Shown here one piece after another: positions 57,705-64,000 of a stretch of 64,000 bases of DNA. The notes under the pieces are model-generated. The model searched no databases and was not told where the DNA came from. It saw nothing but the letters and a program-made list of their open reading frames with translations. The DNA is from Oreohelix idahoensis (lineage: Eukaryota > Mollusca > Gastropoda > Stylommatophora > Oreohelicidae): NCBI GenBank assembly GCA_024509875.1, contig JAMPIV010010573.1, forward strand, positions 389,501 to 453,500. Direction: 5' to 3'. Both the position numbers and the translations under genes were made by a program. Positions within the stretch are counted from its first letter, which is position 1. Each line of letters opens with the position of its first letter.

Positions 57705-58970
57705 AAGACCATTTGTCTCCGTGATCCGTAGGGTGGTGTGCAAAAGAAAAACGATGCTAATGTAATTGAATGTTTATGTCGGCTATTTGACTTAATTCTC
57801 CCTTTCTTTCTCTTCGGTTTTAGTTCGCTTGTTCCCGACGAAGGCTTTGTGGCCGTAGTGTTGGCAGTAATTATTAATATACATGTGTATGCGATGCTCG
57901 CCGAATAAATTGTGCTGATTTCCTCGTAATTGTTGCGTTCCTGCGCTGTAACTTTTTAGGATAAGGGAGACAAAATAAAGACAATTACTGATCGCCTGCT
58001 AGAGAAACACACTGATATTGATGAACCGTCATGGCTAAAATTGTTGATATTTGGCATCAAACGTAAGACCAGCAGGGATGGATGTATGAGAGGATGCATC
58101 CGGTGTGTATACAACCAGCGCATTACAAGAACATACACTTCGACATTTGCTGAGGGAGACTGAACACCTACAGGTTTGCACATGGTGCACTGGGGTCGAT
58201 TCTGATCAACAATAACGTTTAAGGGCTGCCCTGACGTGTATTAGGGGTCTTGCATTTCACAGGTGACAGTAATACAAACACCCATTTCATGTAACTTCGT
58301 GGGACTTGAGCCCAGCTTTACACATTACCAGATACATTACCAAGTATCAACACTTGACACCACGATAGTCTATTTCCAACGCCCACCTCCCACCTCCACA
58401 ACAGCACAAATATTTATCTCGACCAACGAAAGCGAAGCAAACAGATCAGCCCATTCACTGGTAAGATCATCCTGGAGTACACGCCGGTGACAACGTTTTG
58501 GTCCCCTATTATAATTTTGCCTAAGCTGTCATCCCCGGCAAACTTTAGGACGGCCCGTTCAATTCTTGACGTACACGCGTTGGGTCCTCCCACTTGACTC
58601 TTTCATAACATACGGACTTCGGGATAAAAAAAAAATTTTTTAAAACTGATTTTATTTACACGAGTTGTTTTTAATTTTTTAATTTTGTAAACGGAACAGT
58701 TCAATTACCAGTCGTTACAACGATCACAGAATCAGCAGTCGGGTGTGTGAGTGTGTGTGTCATGATGCTCCTGGCTATCGCCACAAGGGCTATCCCGTAG
58801 AAATCGTTTGACGTGTCCTAGCATTTGGCCAATGGTTCTCAGCTCTTTGTGAATGAGGGCCTTGTAGTAGCGTCTATAAATAATATAACAGCAGTTAAAA
58901 AAAAGAGTACCTAAATGATCTCAGACCTAAGGGTCTTTTATATTTGGACATGCGCCATAATATAACCGAC
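57705..58970. other. non-coding stretch
   Basis: No gene, RNA or repeat family that I can support, beyond simple runs such as GTGTGTGAGTGTGTGTGTG near 58743 and a poly-A/T stretch near 58628-58650. Confidence 0.6.
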
Positions 58971-59019
58971 CAGGTTGAACGGGACGCGCCTCGCCAAAAC
59001 GAGGCAACCCTTTATTTTT

Positions 59020-59375
59020 TTTTTTAAAGCGTATGAAAGAAAGAAGACACCTTGGTGGACAGAGGAAGTTAAAGAGGAAATAAGAGAGAAGAAAATTGCA
59101 TGGAAACAATACTTAGGAGCTAAAAACACAACAGGACAAATGGAGAAATATAGAGAATATGTGACACTCAGAACAGAAGCAAAGAACAAGGTGCTAGCAG
59201 CAAAACAGAAGTCCTGAAAAGAATTTGGAGAAAAGCTAGAAAAAGATGCGCAAGAGAGAAAACCAGAAAATAGAAGTGAGGAAGGAAAAACAACTCAAAT
59301 TTATAAAGGACAAACAAGAGCAAAAGCAAAGTAATGGAAGGATGGAATATAACTAGCTTGATGGTGAGCAAAACA
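59020..59375 (+). pseudogene. LINE relic, 5' piece (family of 48243-50575)
   Basis: Reads TPWWTEEVKEEIREKKIAW, KQYLGAKNTTGQMEKYRE and NKVLAAKQKS, then frame-broken KEFGEKLEKDAQE and KFIKDKQ, ending near LDGEQ. It matches the linker before RT of the minus-strand copy. It stops just before the solo LTR at 59398. Confidence 0.85.
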
Positions 59376-59397
59376 GAATCTTAACCACAAAGCACAG

Positions 59398-61711
59398 TGT
59401 GGTGGGTTTGATGTAAATACAGTTTGTTGTTAAGAAATCTTAGTGTACTGAATGAGGTCAGCTGTGAAGGTCCCTGAATATAATAAATATTAGAGTAAAT
59501 GTCCAGGGCCCCTTTCTACTACCACCACTATGATCTCATTCAGACTTATTCTAGATAGAATGTAAGATGACTACGTTTGGTGTCTAGGGTTATGAAATGT
59601 TAGTGTAAGGTTGCATTAACCAACTAAACATATAAACAATTACACAAATTATTTTATTATCTACTACAACACAACAGTACCACGACAATCACATACAAAC
59701 TACACTTTAAAAGACTATCTTTAGTAAGTCTGTGGTTGAAAGTTAAGGTTTTTCAATTTATTGTCCTGAATCTAATTTATTTGGAATCAGGACTGACAAT
59801 CAAAGTGAAATCATAGAAATTAATTACATCAATCAATTTATACAATGGATCTTCTGTCCATAATACACATATTATTATTATGATATAAGGGTGTAGTTGT
59901 ATTGTCTAACTGAGATGACTTCTAGTATACACTGGTTGATTGTTTATTATCATCATCTCTGCATGTTGTTTGTAAGTTTTTATGGACACTGATGGAATGT
60001 TTATATCACTATTCTCAGTCTCTTTTCTAATATAATGTTAGTTGAGCGACCAGGTGCCGAAACATGCACCTAACTTGGTAATATGCTGTAGGAATCTTCC
60101 TGCACTTCGCCGAACGACAACCTTCAGCTCCCACTTCTTCAAGAATGATGGTGGTTTACAGTTGTCTCCGAAAAAGGCAAGACTGTGGCATGAATATATC
60201 GGCCCACTGTAGTCTGGCACCAGTTATTGACAGCAACCAAAACCCTCTGAAATTAGAAGGATATGCCTCCTTTGTAATCAACAGCCTACACTAATACTCA
60301 ACAACCATGACAGGCACATTACAAACAAACATGCAAGATCAGCTCTTTACGACAATCCCTTTCACCAATTTCTTTTGATGTGACCAGGTATACCAGTACT
60401 CCTCTCCCCTAATAGTTACAACGCCTCTGCAATTCCAGCAATAATCTGTTGTCCATACCATAGGATAGGTATTATGTTCCTGATGATAATCCTATATAAC
60501 TTAGTTGGTCTACACCTCTCTGATAGTCTTTCATATGCTGGATCTATCTCTAGACTCTGTTTTGAGACTGCCATAGACTCACTTACTTATAATCGTATGT
60601 TAGTATCTCACATTCAAATTTTATTTTAAATAAAATATTAAGAAAATCAATCTTACCACAGATGTAAGGAAATAACACAAGTAAAACGATGACTAGGCAA
60701 TAGAATCTGGCACATTTTCGATCTGCCTTTGTCCAGGCTTTTCCTTTATTAGAAAATTCTTAGCCTGTTCTCAACGTACTTGATTTTCACAGAATTTATT
60801 TTCAAAAATGGCAGTAAACCGACGCTTCTACTTGACCATATCTAACGTTCTAACCAATCAGGCCATGTTTACATGAGCCTTTGAAAAAAACTATCCATCC
60901 TATACGTTTCCATTAACACCAATATTTGTATTTCCAGGTCACCCAATAATGTTTCGCCTTACATTTTACTACAGCCAATCAAATCGTATCTAACTTGTTG
61001 GCCTCATTTCCCCCAAAGCAGTGTTTTCCAAACATGCCATAAAAAAAAATTAAGCAGATATGATCTTGTGCTGTCAGTCAACTCCACTATAGTATTTTGG
61101 CTATAATTTGTTAATTAATGGACTATTTGTGAAACACATAACATATTCTTTTTCAGCAAGTCCTAAGGTACCCGAATATATAAGTTTAATGGGGCTAAGT
61201 GGCTTCGTTCAAAATATGTATTTTTCTATGATAGTCGTGTATTTGCTGTTACCACCGTTCACTTCCATACTAGGGGATGCCTTCTGTACTTACGTCCTAA
61301 TTACGTCTTTTGAAATAAGAGCTAAGGTCGTTTTAGTGACACGTGTCGTCTACATGTTCTAACTTTTTCATCGTATTTCGGGGAAACCCCCTATGGCAAG
61401 GCTTGCCACTTGCTAGTATTGGCTTTTAGTTTAAAATCAATGCGAAACGTATTAGCATTTTATCTTTCCTTGCCCCTCCTCGTTCTACAATGCATTTGTA
61501 AGCAGATGTTTTCTTAGAACTAGGAAAAGTGGTGTCAAGGACGAATTTGAAAATTTGAGTACCGTTATGTTCGTCTTATGCGTTAGCAATTAATAATCTG
61601 AAGGCATAGGCGATAACCACGCGTTCTAGCCAAAATTTCTTTTATACTTTCTTATTTTGCCTTTATGCCCTATATATATTAATTTAGCTATTGTATTAGA
61701 AATTCACTACA
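59398..61711 (-). mobile_element. solo LTR related to element W
   Basis: About 2314 bp, close to the length of the W LTRs. In reverse complement it shares several W LTR blocks. TTAGTGTACTGA...TCAGCTGTGAAGGT lies near 59441-59481 and GATGACTACGT...GTGTCTAGGG near 59567-59590. ACGCCTCTGCAATTCCAGCA lies near 60420-60440, and the ends are TGTGGTG and CACTACA. No internal region is present, so it is a solo LTR left by LTR-LTR recombination. It is much diverged from W. The flanking pentamers (CACAG and GTGCA) do not match, and about 225 bp of LINE sequence is missing at the left side. Confidence 0.75.
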
Positions 61712-63065
61712 GTGCAACAAGACCATACCAAAGGATTGGGAAATTGCAATCATAACACCAATTTTCAAAAAGGGTGACAATCGACAATGTGGAAACCATA
61801 GCGGCATATCCCTTCTCGGTGTCCCTGGTAAAATCTACTCTAGAATCATAGAGCAGACGCCTGGCTGAGCCACAATTGGATGAGGTTCCAGTGCGGATTC
61901 CAAGCAAACCGAAGTACTCAAGACCTAATCTTCACACTCAGACAGCTGAGTGAAAAGGCCCTTGAGTATAAGAGTGAGATCCATCTTTGTTTCATAGATC
62001 TGGAAAAGGCATTTGACAAGGTCCCCTGGAGCAAACTTTGGGACTGTTTGGCAAGGAAGAACATTCCAGCACCTCTGATTCATGCTATACAGAGCTTTTA
62101 CACGTCTTGCAGAAATTATGTGAGGACAGCAAACCATAAGTCAGAAGAGTTAAGGACCACCACTGGTGTAAGACAAGGTGATGTCCTGTCACCTTATCTT
62201 TTCATACTCCTCATGGACGATATCATCAAGGCATGTAGGGAGAGAACAAGAAAGTATTCAGTGGGGTACTAGAAGATGAGACAGGTATGTATTTCAGAGC
62301 TGGCATTTGCTGATGATGTTGCCCTGTTTTCTAAATCAGAGGCACATCTTCAATCCAACCTGCAAGTCTGGAAGGAAGAGCTGGAGAAGAGAGGATGGTC
62401 ATAAGCAGCTCTAAAACAAAATCCATGGTGATATCACGAGAAGAAAGAAGACATCAGATTAAGCTGGGAGAACAGGTCCTGGAGCAGGTTAACCACTTTA
62501 AATACCTCGGAGCTATTATAGATCGAAAGAGAGGCATCAAAGAAAAGTTGGTCACTCGAAAAGCAGCAGCTGGGAGACTTTTTCAGGCCATAAATCGAGG
62601 ATTCTTCAGCAATAGAAAGGTTGGTAAGAAAACGAAGATGGCTGTATACCGCTCCACCAATGTCCCAGTCTTGACATATGGCTACAACCCACAAAAGCCA
62701 GATCCAAACTTCAGAAATGAGGTATATGAGGAAGGTGGTTGAAGTAACAAGAAGAGACATGGTCCGCAACCAAACGATACGTCAAGGCCTAAAATCCCAC
62801 CCCCTGCAGACCCAAGTAGAACAGTCCCAACTAAGATGGTTTGGCCATGTCTGCAGAATGAGAGAAGATTGGCTACCACGACAAGCATGGGAAACAAAGA
62901 GCCAGGGATCCAGACCCCCAGGATGACCCAGAGTCCGCTGGGAGAACAACATTAGACAATCTTTGAAGGACCGAGGACTAGAATGGAACCAGGCCAGGAG
63001 GAAGACCGCTGATAGGATAGTCTGGCGCTCTCTTTCAAACCTCTACACCTCACGGTAGAAGGGGA
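61712..63065 (+). pseudogene. LINE relic, RT core and C-terminus
   Basis: Continues the LINE from KTIPKDWEIAIITPIFKKGD through the RT core at 61880-62272 (CGFQANRSTQDLIFTL, FIDLEKAFDKVPW, GVRQGDVLSPYLF). A TAG at about 62269 stands where the minus-strand copy has Trp. The catalytic FADDVAL is near 62305, and the C-terminus at 62395-62926 carries FKYLGAIIDRKRG and LRWFGHVCRMREDW. It ends in LSNLYTSR near 63057. Frames change at least three times. Confidence 0.88.
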
Positions 63066-63264
63066 ACGACTAAGTAATTATTGCACGACGTAAGTTCATT
63101 CAGACAAGCTTCATTGCACGAAAGCCACTTGTTACCAGAAGATCATTTCACGAAGAGCTCCAATTTAGTCAGTGCTTTTTCAAGATCAGAGAGCAGAAAT
63201 TTTCCTGAGACAACTGCCAAAAGTTTGTCGACGATGTCACGGGTTGCCTCCCCTTAGAGTTGTA

Positions 63265-63460
63265 GATGGAAGGATAAGAACGCTTCTACCTCGAAGGAGT
63301 ATCCACAAGATATTTCAGAAGTCAAGAACAAAGCTGATTGAGTCTGGGCACGTTAACGTTATATCTGACCCACCGCCTTTTGTGTAGATGGATTATCTTC
63401 TAATTAGCTCATTCAAACCCTCAGCTGATTTAACTCAGCAACAATCTTCTTATTAGCTCG
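63265..63460 (+). repeat. old dispersed repeat, copy 2 of 2
   Basis: Partner of 2390-2610, same orientation, sharing ACGCTTCTACC, CACAAGATATT, GCACGTTAAC, CTTTTGTG and TTCTTATTAG in the same order. Confidence 0.55.
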
Positions 63461-64000
63461 ATATTATTATTATTATTACTATTGGATTTGAGATATATAT
63501 ATCACAACATATATTAAAATCCGGATTCACACGTATGCCTTTCGCTCTGTAATAATTAATTCAACTCTGAATTGTTTTAAACCACATATAACACATTCAA
63601 TGATGAATTATTTTGGAACAGATGTAAATAAATATGAAATAGTGTCACAAAACATTTTGTGCAAGTAATGTTGCGCCCTTTCTATATCTCTCTCATCGTC
63701 CTATTATTTGACATATTTTATGTTCTTACATTTTTTGCTCTGAACCGCTCCCAGACTTGTTTACGTTTCAGCAGGTGAATCGTAATAATACCAGGCTAAA
63801 TGAACAGGTCAGCGGGTAATACGTTTATCACTTTAGTCGTCTAGCCACCTTTGATAGAGACGAGCTGTGTTGACGCAAGATGGTCGCGCACGATTGATGG
63901 AAAGAAAGCCAGATTGGCTGCCTAAGAAATCCGTCTGAAGGATTTACGCAAACACATGTTATAATACGTAATCGCTTCCACTGGACCATCTCTGTGTAAT
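63461..64000. other. non-coding end of window
   Basis: AT-rich sequence with a short ATT run (63465-63482). I see no gene, RNA or mobile element. Confidence 0.6.

Noticed and set aside
56673..57712. ORFs of up to 212 codons with MSYKATNVRLC or MHNLTLVALYD repeats
   Set aside because: The 33-bp period keeps every stop-free frame open. Both strands and several frames are equally open, with no start context or exon signals.
58263..58490. 75-codon ORF as a host exon
   Set aside because: Low-complexity Ser/Thr-rich reading without conserved motif, splice signals or codon evidence.
61108..61362. 84-codon hydrophobic ORF as a membrane protein
   Set aside because: It falls inside the solo LTR related to W and has no counterpart in W.

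Overview
The window is AT-rich metazoan DNA made mostly of transposable elements and tandem repeats. It carries two exons of one recognisable host gene, a Wnt gene closest to Wnt16, on the + strand at 51787-51898 and 54256-54427. Invertebrate-type non-LTR elements, tRNA-derived SINEs, a piggyBac relic and Gmr1-like LTR retrotransposons together suggest a lophotrochozoan, probably a mollusc. That assignment is an inference from repeat content, not a species identification.

Layout. Positions 1-1545 hold a Jockey-like LINE relic (- strand). Positions 1.5-4.6 kb are non-coding, with old repeats. An 18/14-bp satellite fills about 4.59-6.67 kb and a SINE relic follows. A broken piggyBac transposase gene lies at 7.18-8.91 kb. 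A second broken transposase of a family I cannot name lies at 9.9-11.1 kb and is followed by a 390-bp tandem duplication.

Positions 12218-45081 are one nested block of four LTR retrotransposons, each bounded by readable target-site duplications (TSDs). I call them X, Y, V and W. X (- strand, TSD CTACC) is the outer and oldest. Y (- strand, TSD CATAC) sits inside X's integrase gene. V (- strand, a conventional Ty3/gypsy element) sits in a TA-rich part of X's 5' LTR. W (+ strand, TSD GTTGG) sits inside V's integrase gene and has almost identical LTRs. X, Y and W belong to one unusual lineage in which integrase is encoded before reverse transcriptase. With their SCAN-like capsid this points to the Gmr1-like group. 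Each of the three has lost a different part of pol, so none looks autonomous.

Positions 45.1-51.7 kb hold a SINE and four LINE relics, all on the - strand. The two Wnt exons follow, in matching splice phase. The intron between them is almost entirely an 18-bp minisatellite that reverses orientation at about 52.33 kb, plus a pyrimidine-rich tract. Downstream lie GAA-tailed repeats, a SINE with a perfect 12-bp TSD, a 28-copy 33-bp array open in both strands, and a LINE relic containing a 2.3-kb solo LTR related to W. The last kilobase has one old dispersed repeat and no gene that I can see. The preceding Wnt exons and the next one are not in the window. If the 5' exons lie upstream, the whole nested block sits in a Wnt16 intron.
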